64,000 bases of DNA from SAR92 clade bacterium H231 (GCA_025153775.1 JAOALC010000001.1:868001-932000); one strand, 5' to 3'. Positions 7,661 through 16,459 are shown, counted from the stretch's first letter. Translations and numbers: made by a program. Notes: generated by a model not told the origin, from the sequence alone.

Positions 7661-10600
7661 CAGACCAGGCACAGAGACTAGAGGCCCTGGATCCTCAGGG
7701 GAGCTTTATTGTCAGCGCACCTGCAGGCTCGGGAAAAACCGGGCTGATTACCCAGAGACTACTCAGATTGCTGTGCAGCGTGCAAAATCCTGAAGAAATA
7801 CTCTGCATTACCTTCACGAAAAAAGCGGCGGCAGAAATGTCTAGTCGAGTGCACAGTGCTCTGCAGCAAGCCGCCTATCAGCCCAGACCAGCAGATAACT
7901 ACCTGGCCCAGACCTGGGATCTGGCCTCTGAGGCACTGGCGCGCAACACAGAGCTGAACTGGGGCCTGCTGGAGATGCCCGCCCGCCTGCGCATTCAGAC
8001 CATAGACAGTTTTTGCCGCTATGTAGCCAGCCAATTTGCCCTAGAGACCAGCCTGGGGGAGCTGCCTGAGCCCATGGATAACCCTGAGTCCATGTACAGG
8101 GCGGCGGCACGCTCTGTGCTCGACTGTATCGAAGAGGAGTCCGAAACTGGGCAGCAGCTGCAGCTGTTAGTGGCCCATACAGGTAATGACCTGTCACGCT
8201 GCGAAAAACTGCTCGCGGATATGCTGCTAAAACGCGATCAATGGCTGCCCTATATCTTTGGCATTAGGGATAACCGCCAGTATTTTCAGCAGGTAATTGA
8301 ACAGACAGTCTATGATCATCTGTCGCAGCTGGAAGCTGCTCTGGCACCCATAGCTGGAGAGCTTATTGCTATGGCTGACTTCGCCGCCGGGCACCTGCCT
8401 GAGGATACTGATTCGCCGCTGGCACAGCTAGCCGGTATTGACCAGCTGCCAGAGCCAAGTCTTGACGGCATCGCCCAGTGGAAAACAGTCCTCAGCCTGC
8501 TGGTCACAGCAGATAAAGACCCTAGCCCACGGAAAACCATCACCAAGGCCCAGGGTTTTCCCGCTGACCAAAAACAAGCCAAGGCACGCATGCTGGAATT
8601 ACTTGACTGGTATAGGGAACATCCCGCTGTTCATGAGCTTGTGGTCAACTGCTGCTATCTGCCCGATCGGGATATCAATGAACCACAGCAGGCGCTGCTG
8701 GATGCGCTGGGGTATCTACTGCCACAGTTGGCGGCGCGGCTCAATGAGCTCTTTGTGCTGAACAGATGCTGCGACTACACGGCTATTATGCTGGCCTCGC
8801 TGCAAGCCCTGGAGCAGTCCTCAGAGGATCAGGCAGTCTCAGATATCACATTGCGGCTGGATTATCAGCTGCGACATATATTGGTGGACGAATTTCAGGA
8901 TACCTCCAGCACCCAGATTAGTTTGATTGAGCATCTGATCGCTGGCTGGCAGCCAGACGATGGGCGCACATTGTTTCTGGTTGGCGATGCCATGCAATCT
9001 CTGTATAGATTTCGCAACGCCAACGTAGGTCTGTTTATCAATGCTCAGCGCTACCCCATAGGCCCTGTACAATGCGTGCCCCTGAGCTTAAATACCAACT
9101 TCCGCTCCCAGGCAGGCATTGTCGACTGGGTCAATCAGGCCTTTCACAGTGCATTTCCGGTGGAGGCTGACAGTAGCCGCGGAGCAATTCCCTATAGCCC
9201 ATCGGTAGCCTTTAAACAGGCGGAGCAGCATCGGGCCGTGGAGTTTTATGGCTTTACAGCTGAACAGACAGACCAGTATAAAGAGGCAGAGGCACAACAT
9301 ATTGCCAGTCAGTGCAAGACTTTAGCGGAGCAACAGCCAGAGCAATCTATAGCTATTTTGGTGCGCAGCCGCAATCTGCTAAAAGCTATAGTTCCAGCCC
9401 TGAGGCAGGAAAATTTAAACTGGCAGGCCATAGATATCACCCCTCTGGCCAGTCGCATGCCCGTGATCGATATGCTGACATTGACCAGAGCACTGATATC
9501 GCCAGCCGATAGGATTGCCTGGTTGGCACTGCTAAGAACGCCCTTCTGTGGTGTCAGTCTGGCTGATTTGCTGGCGATTTCTAACTCTGGCGATGCCGGC
9601 CGCAAAAGACCTGAGGCTATTCTAGAGCGACTCCAGGCCCTGGTTCGGAACCCAGGATCGGTCTATTTATCCCGGGAGGGACAGCTAATACTGGCGAGAA
9701 TAGCTCCTGTGATTGTGGCCGCCTGGCACAATCGTGGACGGGACAGCCTGCGCAACTCAGTGGAGTCTCTGTGGACTGCTCTGGGTGGGCCGGCCACTAT
9801 TAACAGCAGCAATGATTTAACCGATGTGCGCACCTATTTGGATCTGCTGGAAAAATGGCAGGTCGCAGGACTGGTGCCAGACTGGGATGGCTTTCAGCAG
9901 GCAGCAGATAAACTCTATGCCGCCCCCTCGCCAGTAACCACAGCTAATGGCGGTGGGCCTGTTATTCAAATTATGACTATCTACAAAGCCAAAGGACTGG
10001 AGTTTGACCATGTGTTTTTACCTGGTTTAGCCAATACATCTGGGCAGGCTGACAAACCACTTTTGCGTTGGCATGAGCAGGTAGACGAGCAGAATCAGGC
10101 CAGTCTTATTATGGCAACCCTCGGCGCCCATGATGAAGAGGATGACTCAGTCTACAGATTTTTAAAGTATCAGGAGACAGTTAAATCCAGACTTGAAAAC
10201 ACCAGAATTCTCTATGTTGCAGCGACCAGAGCTATCCGCAAGCTGTACCTCTATGCCAAGTTAAGCCCAACCAAGACCGGCTACCAGGCTCCCGGCAGAG
10301 GCACCTTGCTGGCTCCCATCTGGAAGGCCCTTGAGACCGGCATTCAGGCCAACAAATACCATGTTGCAGCTCTGGGTGACAGTAGCGAGCCATCTGCACT
10401 CTCTGGTAAGGCGGGTCCAACCAATGGTAACCGCCACAGTTTGCGTCGCCTGCCCAGCGACTTTAGCGCGCCGGCCAACCCAGCTAACGGTATGATTACA
10501 GGTACAGAAACCGTCACTGAGACGGCCCAAAATCAAACCAAACCCGAGGGGACTCAACCCATGGTTGCGCGTCATCTGGGCACAGTGCTGCACAGAACTC

Positions 10601-11085
10601 TCAAGCAGCTAGCGATTGAAGGCACTGAGCAGTGGCCAGCCCAGCGCAGAGCTCGACTGGTCAATGGCTGGACAGCCCAGTTGAAGCAGCTGGGTAGGGT
10701 AGCTTGCGAGCAGGACTTGCAGCTATTGACCAGAGCGGTTGAAGCCATGCTGACAGACCCCAGGGGACAGTGGATTTTGCAACAGCATGATCAGGCTCAG
10801 TCTGAACAGCCACTGGGCTATCTGCAGAATGAGAGCAACAGCATTGCTACCTCGATTATCGACCGTAGCTTTATAGACAATGGTGTGCGCTGGATTATTG
10901 ACTACAAAATGGCACAGCCTGGGCCAGATGAGTCCAAGCAGGATTTCGCCGACCGACAGATCGTTCAATACCAGTCACAGCTGGCCCATTATGCAGAGCT
11001 CTATCGACGAATGGAGAACATTCCGGTCAAATGCGCACTCTATTGCCCTCTAATACCTATGTTTATTGAGGTTAGCGCCAATTAG
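7657..11085 (+). CDS. UvrD/AddA-like helicase-nuclease
   Basis: A 1142-residue superfamily 1A helicase fused to a C-terminal RecB-type nuclease, expected to unwind and trim DNA ends with its overlapping AddB-like partner. Motif I is APAGSGKTG (residues about 22-30), motif Ia ITFTKKAAAEM, motif II VDEFQDTS (about 410-417), motif III VGDAMQSLYRFR, motif IV LNTNFRS, motif V KAKGLEFDHV and motif VI LYVAATRA (about 852). The nuclease core WIIDYK is near residue 1080 and is followed by QIVQYQSQLAHY, the RecB-family QxxxY motif. The acidic residue before it is in SIIDRSFID. Together with the preceding gene it probably replaces RecBCD; neither recB nor recC is seen in the window. Confidence 0.9.
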   Translation: MTDQAQRLEALDPQGSFIVSAPAGSGKTGLITQRLLRLLCSVQNPEEILCITFTKKAAAEMSSRVHSALQQAAYQPRPADNYLAQTWDLASEALARNTELNWGLLEMPARLRIQTIDSFCRYVASQFALETSLGELPEPMDNPESMYRAAARSVLDCIEEESETGQQLQLLVAHTGNDLSRCEKLLADMLLKRDQWLPYIFGIRDNRQYFQQVIEQTVYDHLSQLEAALAPIAGELIAMADFAAGHLPEDTDSPLAQLAGIDQLPEPSLDGIAQWKTVLSLLVTADKDPSPRKTITKAQGFPADQKQAKARMLELLDWYREHPAVHELVVNCCYLPDRDINEPQQALLDALGYLLPQLAARLNELFVLNRCCDYTAIMLASLQALEQSSEDQAVSDITLRLDYQLRHILVDEFQDTSSTQISLIEHLIAGWQPDDGRTLFLVGDAMQSLYRFRNANVGLFINAQRYPIGPVQCVPLSLNTNFRSQAGIVDWVNQAFHSAFPVEADSSRGAIPYSPSVAFKQAEQHRAVEFYGFTAEQTDQYKEAEAQHIASQCKTLAEQQPEQSIAILVRSRNLLKAIVPALRQENLNWQAIDITPLASRMPVIDMLTLTRALISPADRIAWLALLRTPFCGVSLADLLAISNSGDAGRKRPEAILERLQALVRNPGSVYLSREGQLILARIAPVIVAAWHNRGRDSLRNSVESLWTALGGPATINSSNDLTDVRTYLDLLEKWQVAGLVPDWDGFQQAADKLYAAPSPVTTANGGGPVIQIMTIYKAKGLEFDHVFLPGLANTSGQADKPLLRWHEQVDEQNQASLIMATLGAHDEEDDSVYRFLKYQETVKSRLENTRILYVAATRAIRKLYLYAKLSPTKTGYQAPGRGTLLAPIWKALETGIQANKYHVAALGDSSEPSALSGKAGPTNGNRHSLRRLPSDFSAPANPANGMITGTETVTETAQNQTKPEGTQPMVARHLGTVLHRTLKQLAIEGTEQWPAQRRARLVNGWTAQLKQLGRVACEQDLQLLTRAVEAMLTDPRGQWILQQHDQAQSEQPLGYLQNESNSIATSIIDRSFIDNGVRWIIDYKMAQPGPDESKQDFADRQIVQYQSQLAHYAELYRRMENIPVKCALYCPLIPMFIEVSAN

Positions 11086-11155
11086 TCTTCAACTATCTGC
11101 ATTTTTAAGTACAATAAGCGCCCGCGTCAGAATCTTGAATATCAGGAATTACACC

Positions 11156-12223
11156 ATGGACCCCCACGCAGTAGAAAATATTAATATCGAGCCACCAGAA
11201 ATTCTGATCACGCCATCAGAATTAAAGCAGGCAATACCATTGTCTGAAAAGGCTCGAGCGACCATCGCCCAGGGGCGCAGTGCGATTGAAGATATTCTTG
11301 AACGCAAAGACCACCGTGTTATTGTTGTGGTTGGTCCCTGCTCTATCCATGATCTTGAGGCTGCCAATGAGTATGCGCTGCGCCTCAAGGCGCTGGCCGA
11401 TAAAGTGAGCGACACCCTGCTAGTGGTAATGCGCGTGTACTTTGAGAAACCTCGTACCACTGTGGGTTGGAAAGGTCTGATCAATGATCCCTTTATGAAT
11501 GACTCATTTAAAATTACCGACGGCCTGCACATTGGTCGCAAGCTACTGCACGATGTTCTGGAGATTGGTCTGCCTACGGCCACCGAGGCGCTGGACCCCA
11601 TTTCACCCCAGTACCTACAGGATTTAATAGCCTGGTCTGCCATTGGTGCCCGCACCACAGAGTCTCAGACCCACCGTGAGATGGCCTCTGGCCTGTCTTC
11701 ATCTGTGGGCTTTAAAAATGGCACCGACGGCAGCCTGACTGTGGCCATTAATGCTCTGCAGTCGGTTGCCAGCCCACACCGTTTTCTGGGTATCAATTCC
11801 GATGGTCGAGTATCAATTATCACTACCCGCGGAAACCCCTATGCCCATGTGGTATTGCGGGGAGGCAATGGCAAACCCAACTATGATTCAGTCAGTGTTT
11901 CAATCTGCGAGCAAGAACTTGAACAGGCCGGAATTTCTGCCAACATTATGGTTGACTGCAGCCATGCCAATTCCAATAAAGATCATAATCTACAGCCGCT
12001 GGTTCTAGCCAATGTGTCCAACCAGATTCTCGAGGGCAATAAATCGATTATTGGGGTAATGATTGAAAGTCACCTCAAAGGTGGCAATCAAAAACTGTCC
12101 AGCAATGCTGATGATATGGAATACGGTGTGTCAGTAACCGATGCCTGTATCGACTGGGAGACCACAGAGGCCTCGCTGATTGGTATGGCCGACAAGCTGC
12201 GGGATGTTCTAAAGACTAGATAG
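11156..12223 (+). CDS. Class I 3-deoxy-7-phosphoheptulonate (DAHP) synthase
   Basis: This enzyme condenses phosphoenolpyruvate and erythrose 4-phosphate in the first step of the shikimate pathway. The 355-residue length matches AroF/AroG/AroH (about 350). Signature segments are VVGPCSIHD (about residue 58), RVYFEKPRTTVGWKGLINDP, and VDCSHANSNKDH. The start is ATG 11156 because AGGA at 11144-11147 lies 8 bases upstream. An earlier in-frame start at 11066 would run into the helicase gene and add residues unlike the family. No leader peptide or attenuator is seen upstream. Which aromatic amino acid feeds back cannot be read from sequence alone, so no specific symbol is given. Confidence 0.95.
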   Translation: MDPHAVENINIEPPEILITPSELKQAIPLSEKARATIAQGRSAIEDILERKDHRVIVVVGPCSIHDLEAANEYALRLKALADKVSDTLLVVMRVYFEKPRTTVGWKGLINDPFMNDSFKITDGLHIGRKLLHDVLEIGLPTATEALDPISPQYLQDLIAWSAIGARTTESQTHREMASGLSSSVGFKNGTDGSLTVAINALQSVASPHRFLGINSDGRVSIITTRGNPYAHVVLRGGNGKPNYDSVSVSICEQELEQAGISANIMVDCSHANSNKDHNLQPLVLANVSNQILEGNKSIIGVMIESHLKGGNQKLSSNADDMEYGVSVTDACIDWETTEASLIGMADKLRDVLKTR

Positions 12224-12252
12224 ACTGAGGAATCTCGCCCTGATGTCACAGG

Positions 12253-12513
12253 CTAACTCCGGGAATTTCTGCTGCTAGTCTGGTCCTGAGAACGGTCATC
12301 TGTGTGCTCATAAAGGTCTTTGATATCTACATTGAGGGCCTGGGCCAGTAGGGCTACCTCTTCATCTTTAACGCGCCTTACCTGAGCCTCAATCTTAGCT
12401 AGGGTGCTGCGGCTGATATCCCATTTCTTAATATTGCAGCGCGCCGCCAGGGCTTCCTGGGTCATCCTTTTCGAGGCTCTCAAAGCTTTGACTTTGGGTC
12501 CAATTACATTCAT
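12253..12513 (-). CDS. XRE-family helix-turn-helix transcriptional regulator
   Basis: An 86-residue Cro/CI-type DNA-binding protein made up almost entirely of the HTH domain: MNVIGPKVKALRASKRMTQE, LAARCNIKKWDISRSTLAKI and VALLAQALNVDIKDLYE. The WDISRxTLAKIE recognition segment defines a widespread small XRE subfamily. The start is ATG 12513, with GGAG eight bases upstream; an upstream TTG at 12549 would extend it without benefit. The tail is polar and probably disordered. It is divergent from the small gene at 12592, and two similar dyad elements lie in and next to its leader, which suggests autoregulation and control of the neighbour. Confidence 0.85.
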   Translation of the reverse strand: MNVIGPKVKALRASKRMTQEALAARCNIKKWDISRSTLAKIEAQVRRVKDEEVALLAQALNVDIKDLYEHTDDRSQDQTSSRNSRS

Positions 12514-12518
12514 CCAAT

Positions 12519-12538
12519 ATGCTCCGTGTATAGAGCTT
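12519..12538. promoter_or_regulatory. Candidate operator, site 2 (near the XRE start codon)
   Basis: ATGCTCC (12519-12525), six bases, then AGAGCTT (12532-12538) forms an imperfect dyad matching the pattern TGCTCCnnnnnnRGAGC. It is centred 46 bases from site 1 and lies immediately upstream of the XRE start codon at 12513, including its ribosome binding site. The role is inference from symmetry, similarity to site 1 and position. Confidence 0.45.
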
Positions 12539-12564
12539 GATTCTGCCAAAATTTACTGTCAGTA

Positions 12565-12584
12565 TTGCTCCTCAAACGGAGCAA
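12565..12584. promoter_or_regulatory. Candidate operator, site 1 (between divergent genes)
   Basis: ATTGCTCC and GGAGCAAT (12564-12571 and 12578-12585) are perfect 8-base inverted arms around TCAAAC. The right arm contains GGAG, which is also the likely ribosome binding site for the plus-strand gene starting at 12592. A bound regulator, or an RNA hairpin, would mask that site. The element resembles site 2 at 12519-12538, and both lie between a small XRE regulator and its divergent neighbour. Confidence 0.55.
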
Positions 12585-12591
12585 TTATTTC

Positions 12592-12870
12592 ATGGATAAA
12601 CTAACTCTCCAGAGCATAATCCTTTCTCGCGACATCCAAACTTTTAATGATGAAATTGCCGATTTTAGTCGCGATTGCGCTTTTCTGTCCGATGAATTTT
12701 GCGAGTTGGTTGAGTCGAAGACCCAGCAGCCAGATAACACCACTGCCGGACTGGCTATTTTCTCACAATGGGTGAAGTCGAGAACTCACAAACTCAGCCA
12801 AGATATGAGAAAGATCAAATCTAAATCCATTAATATTCTAAGCCAGTGTACCGATCAGAATAAGAATTAG
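12592..12870 (+). CDS. Small protein of unknown function, divergent from the XRE regulator
   Basis: A 92-residue soluble, mostly helical protein that I do not recognise. It has two cysteines near residues 30-40 (RDCAFLSDEFCELVE), an amphipathic middle (AIFSQWVKSRTHKLSQDM) and a basic C-terminal stretch (RKIKSKS). There is no transmembrane segment or signal peptide. The start is ATG 12592 with GGAG ten bases upstream, inside the dyad element. The divergent XRE gene and shared operators suggest a regulated pair, but nothing in the sequence shows whether it is a toxin, an anti-regulator or a structural protein. Confidence 0.6.
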   Translation: MDKLTLQSIILSRDIQTFNDEIADFSRDCAFLSDEFCELVESKTQQPDNTTAGLAIFSQWVKSRTHKLSQDMRKIKSKSINILSQCTDQNKN

Positions 12871-12977
12871 GATTTGACCCTGATAAGCAGGGCCCCAGCC
12901 AAAATACCCAGTGATTGACTCGATCTGTCGCGGATAAAAAGGTATTGTGTTTGCTTTACAGAAGCTGGTGCCATTCT

Positions 12978-13670
12978 ATGCCTAAATTACTTTTGCTCGT
13001 CGCTATAACCGCTGCCGCCTGGTACTGGTGGTCCCTGTTCAGGCGCAAGCCTGGCGATCAGCGCAGGTCTTTTTTGTGGCGCACTGCCTTCTGGGGCATT
13101 CTTGGGCTTTCCATTGTTCTTGTGGCCACAGGCCGCATGCACTGGCTCGGGGCGGGGCTGGCTGCACTGATTCCAATTGGCAAAGGCCTGCTTGTACTGA
13201 GTATGCGTGCACTGCCCTTTCTTAATATTCTCAGTCGCTTTAAAACCAGCCCCTCTCAATTTCGCTCAAAGTCTCTGTTGGTAGAAATTAACTTTGCTAG
13301 CCGACAGATGGATGGGGAGATTCTGCAGGGTGACTATGCAGGCAAGAGACTTTCAGAACTTACCGAAGCAGAGCTTCAAGAGCTAACGGCCTGGCTGAAA
13401 CAGTCGGATCGCGAGTCATTTGTATTGCTGCAGGCCTATCTGTTGCGCAGCGGCAATGGACAATATAGTCCAGGAGACGAACAGCCAGCAAATTTCGCAG
13501 ACTTTTCCACAGAAGAAGCCTATAAGATACTGGGCCTCGAAGATGGCGCCTCGACTGAAGAGGTAATTAAGGCCCACAAACGCCTGATGCAAAGGCTGCA
13601 CCCGGACCGCGGTGGCAGCGATTATCTGGCAGCAAAAATCAATCGAGCCAAAGACAAACTGGTCTCATAA
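12978..13670 (+). CDS. Membrane-anchored J-domain (DnaJ-like) protein
   Basis: A 230-residue protein with two or three N-terminal hydrophobic segments (residues 1-20 and about 30-75), a central linker, and a C-terminal J domain (about 175-230) containing the HPD tripeptide near residue 208 in QRLHPDRGGSDYLAAKINRA. The C-terminal J domain after membrane helices resembles the Tim14/Pam18-like DnaJ proteins of proteobacteria. It would recruit and stimulate DnaK at the inner membrane; the client is unknown. ATG 12978 is chosen over an upstream TTG at 12915 because the hydrophobic stretch begins there. The stop codon lies inside an inverted repeat. Confidence 0.82.
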   Translation: MPKLLLLVAITAAAWYWWSLFRRKPGDQRRSFLWRTAFWGILGLSIVLVATGRMHWLGAGLAALIPIGKGLLVLSMRALPFLNILSRFKTSPSQFRSKSLLVEINFASRQMDGEILQGDYAGKRLSELTEAELQELTAWLKQSDRESFVLLQAYLLRSGNGQYSPGDEQPANFADFSTEEAYKILGLEDGASTEEVIKAHKRLMQRLHPDRGGSDYLAAKINRAKDKLVS

Positions 13671-13692
13671 CCCGGGTCGGCATGCCGGTTAT
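13667..13692. repeat. Inverted repeat overlapping the J-protein stop codon
   Basis: ATAACCCGG and CCGGTTAT are near-perfect arms (one extra C on the left) flanking about nine bases, and the left arm includes the TAA stop of the J-domain gene. No T tract follows, so it is not a standard intrinsic terminator. It could be a 3' stabilising stem or a weak terminator before the ABC transporter gene. Confidence 0.4.
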
Positions 13693-13761
13693 ACTGTTTG
13701 CCAGGTCGTTTTTCTAGGTCAATATCAGAGTCATTATTCAGTCATCATATAAGGTAACCCT

Positions 13762-15546
13762 ATGCGTCATGGGGACTATGGGTCGAACAGCCAGAGCAAA
13801 ATAAGCTGGAAAGTATTTGCCGTTATCTGGCCCTATCTGCTCGAGTATAAGCTGCGTATTGCTATTGCTATTGGCTGTCTGGTGCTGTCTAAGGCAGCTA
13901 GTGTCAGTGGGCCCTTTCTGCTGAAGCATATTGTCGACGGCCTCAGCCAGAACCAGAGCACAGCGCTAGTGCTGGTGCCAGTGGCGCTCATAGTCGCCTA
14001 TGGATTCGCTCGCTTCTCAATGATAATGCTAGGTGAAATACGCGATACAGTTTTTGGTCGGGTCACAGAGCGGGCTATGCGACGCATAGGTCTACAAGTT
14101 TTTGAGCATGTCCATGGTCTGGATCTGGACTTCCACCTCAATCGGCGCACTGGAGGTCTTGCTCGCGACATTGAGCGAGGCACCAACGGCATTAGTTTCT
14201 TAATGCGCTTCTTTGTATTTAATATTGCCCCCACTCTGATTGAAATTGGTTTGGTGATTGGCCTGCTAATGTATAACTACGGCATCGCCTTTGCCGCTAT
14301 CACCCTGACCTCTGTGCTGCTGTATATTGGGTTTTCCATGGTCACTACTGACTGGCGCACCCAGTTTGTGCGCGAAGCCAATGTGGCAGATAACGAGGCC
14401 AGTACCAGAGCCATAGATAGCCTGTTGAACTATGAGACCGTTAAATACTTCACCAATGAGGACTTTGAGGCCAATCGCTACGACAGCTCATTGCATAAAT
14501 GGGAGATTGCGCGGCGCAAAAATCGCCTCTCACTGCTTTCTCTAAATGGCGGTCAGGCGCTGATTATCACCACAGCTATGACTGCCATGATGTGGCTCGC
14601 TGCCCAGCGCGTCACAGAACAGACCATGACTATTGGTGATTTTGTGTTGATCAATGCCTTTATGATGCAGCTTTTTATGCCCCTCAACTTCCTCGGTTTT
14701 GTATACCGGGAAATTAAAGGCTCTATGGCCAATATCGAAAATATGTTTGCGCTGATGGATTTGCAGTCCGCGGTACCTGCCAATACTGATGCCCCGCAGC
14801 TACAGGTGAACAGTGGGCGCGTAGTCTTTAATAATCTGTCTTTTAGGTACCAGTCAGATCGACCCATTTTACAGGGGGTTAGCTTTGCTATTGAGCCTGG
14901 TCAAAAAGTCGCCATTGTCGGCGCCAGTGGTGCGGGCAAGTCCTCACTGGTTAAGTTGTTATTTCGCTTTTATGACCCGGACACCGGGACCATCAGTATT
15001 GATGGTCAGGATATCAGCCAGGTCAACCAGAGGTCATTGCGGCAGGCCATAGGCATAGTGCCCCAGGATACAGTACTGTTTAATGACAGTATTATCGAAA
15101 ATATCCGCTATGGTAATCCACAGGCCTCAGATGCGGATGTCTATCAGGCCCTAGAAATGGCCCATCTAAAAGCCTTTGTGGACAAACTGCCCGAGTCTGT
15201 CCATACCATGGTGGGTGAGCGCGGATTAAAACTCTCCGGCGGTGAGAAGCAGCGAGTAGCCATAGCCCGAACTATTTTAAAGCGCCCGCCTATTCTGGTA
15301 TTCGATGAGGCCACCTCCTCACTGGACAGCAAATCAGAGCGCTCCATACTGGCGGCACTCGAAAAAATCTCCCAGGGACACAGCAGTATGGTGATTGCCC
15401 ACCGTCTGTCGACCATTGTGGATGCCGACAAAATACTGGTGCTGGACCAGGGTTGCATTGTTGAACAGGGCACTCATCTAGAGCTGCTCAATCTAGGTGG
15501 GCGTTACTCTGAACTGTGGACTTCGCAACTGCGCCAGCGCCAATAA
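13762..15546 (+). CDS. Atm1/HMT1-type ABC exporter (fused permease and ATPase)
   Basis: A 594-residue half-transporter with an N-terminal six-helix ABC exporter domain and a C-terminal ATPase. It has Walker A GASGAGKS (about 388), Q-loop IVPQDTVLFN, signature LSGGEKQR (about 493), Walker B ILVFDEATSSLD and the H-loop IAHRLST. The permease segment LLNYETVKYFTNEDFE with NRLSLLSLNGGQALI is typical of the Atm1/ABCB7 and heavy-metal-tolerance group, which exports glutathione-linked sulfur or metal compounds. The start is ATG 13762 with AAGG seven bases upstream. The substrate is inferred only from family resemblance. It follows the J-domain gene but has its own leader. Confidence 0.85.
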   Translation: MRHGDYGSNSQSKISWKVFAVIWPYLLEYKLRIAIAIGCLVLSKAASVSGPFLLKHIVDGLSQNQSTALVLVPVALIVAYGFARFSMIMLGEIRDTVFGRVTERAMRRIGLQVFEHVHGLDLDFHLNRRTGGLARDIERGTNGISFLMRFFVFNIAPTLIEIGLVIGLLMYNYGIAFAAITLTSVLLYIGFSMVTTDWRTQFVREANVADNEASTRAIDSLLNYETVKYFTNEDFEANRYDSSLHKWEIARRKNRLSLLSLNGGQALIITTAMTAMMWLAAQRVTEQTMTIGDFVLINAFMMQLFMPLNFLGFVYREIKGSMANIENMFALMDLQSAVPANTDAPQLQVNSGRVVFNNLSFRYQSDRPILQGVSFAIEPGQKVAIVGASGAGKSSLVKLLFRFYDPDTGTISIDGQDISQVNQRSLRQAIGIVPQDTVLFNDSIIENIRYGNPQASDADVYQALEMAHLKAFVDKLPESVHTMVGERGLKLSGGEKQRVAIARTILKRPPILVFDEATSSLDSKSERSILAALEKISQGHSSMVIAHRLSTIVDADKILVLDQGCIVEQGTHLELLNLGGRYSELWTSQLRQRQ

Positions 15547-15736
15547 GGCCAACCAATACCCCAAATAACTGGGTATAGCCCAATGTAAACAGAGATAAAA
15601 TTGCTTCAGTTGGCAATAAAACGATAACTGGTTCACTTTTCTGGCCACCGCAGGTTGCACTGCGCCCTTGGCCGCATAGAATCGTCCCTAATGAGATTAG
15701 ATTGGGTTGGCGGGATGCTGACAAGGAGAAGTAACT

Positions 15737-16396
15737 ATGAACAAGCCCACTAGTGCACCATTGAGGATGCTTGCCAGCACAGTTCTTCTGTGTTTATTCA
15801 GCTCGGCGGCTGTGGCTGGCACCGTTGAAATCACCTATGAGAATAGCGGAACCTCAAGCGACAATGCCGGACTCCACGAACTTAGCATAGATGGCGTCAG
15901 TACCTATGCCATGAACGGCAAAGCAAAACCTCCCAAACAGGGCAAAACCTGGACAGCCACTGTCAACTCCTATGAGGATGTGCAGGCCGGCGCAGGCAAG
16001 TTCAACAAAAAGCCTGGAGATGCCACCAAGTACAACCGCACCGGCTATCTATTTAGTTATATGGACTTCCGCGACGAGCTGAGCACCAGCAGCACCGCTT
16101 GGAACGCGGCAATTAATCAGGCTGTATGGAAAATCATGGGTAAAAAAGGCAAGCTCAGCTCTCTGGCCACCAGCATTTATAACTACGCGACCAATGGTTA
16201 TAGTTTTATCGACAACTATAACTGGAGCAATAGCATGACGGTCTATACCTCCACCAACCTGAGGTCCGAGTTCTATGCTCCCATGGCGCCCATACCCAAT
16301 CCAATTCCCAGTGCGGTCTTTTTGTTTGGCTCCATGTTTATTGGCCTATTCGGACTGCTCAGACGCAACTCCAACAACCAGGCAATAGCTGCCTAA
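15737..16396 (+). CDS. Secreted protein with VPLPA/PEP-CTERM-like exosortase sorting signal
   Basis: A 219-residue exported protein. A signal peptide is evident (about residues 1-27, cleavage after SSAAVA). The C terminus has the three-part sorting signal of exosortase substrates: PIPS motif (189-192), a hydrophobic helix AVFLFGSMFIGLFGLL, then RR (209-210) and a short polar tail. This matches the VPLPA-CTERM variant. The mature part is rich in Ser, Thr, Asn, Lys and Tyr and has an AAINQAVWKIMG segment like that seen in other PEP-CTERM proteins. AAGGAG lies upstream of ATG 15737. No exosortase is in the window. It is probably a surface or exopolysaccharide-associated protein; its function is unknown. 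Confidence 0.78.
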   Translation: MNKPTSAPLRMLASTVLLCLFSSAAVAGTVEITYENSGTSSDNAGLHELSIDGVSTYAMNGKAKPPKQGKTWTATVNSYEDVQAGAGKFNKKPGDATKYNRTGYLFSYMDFRDELSTSSTAWNAAINQAVWKIMGKKGKLSSLATSIYNYATNGYSFIDNYNWSNSMTVYTSTNLRSEFYAPMAPIPNPIPSAVFLFGSMFIGLFGLLRRNSNNQAIAA

Positions 16397-16433
16397 ACTG
16401 CTTTAAACTCCTACTCCTAGTGATTGATACTTT

Positions 16434-16459
16434 CAGGGCCCCAACAGGGCCCTTTTTTT
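16434..16459 (+). terminator. Rho-independent terminator after the VPLPA-CTERM gene
   Basis: AGGGCCC (16435-16441) and GGGCCCT (16447-16453) form a GC-rich stem around a five-base loop and run into seven T residues (16453-16459). It lies about 40 bases after the stop codon and separates this monocistronic gene from dapE. Confidence 0.88.

Noticed and set aside
11066-11155. An earlier start for the DAHP synthase gene
   Set aside because: It would overlap the helicase gene and add residues unlike the family; ATG 11156 has a good ribosome binding site and gives the normal length.
15642-15658. A sigma-54-like promoter (TGGCC...TTGCA) before the VPLPA-CTERM gene
   Set aside because: The GG and GC doublets are 14 bases apart rather than the required 12.
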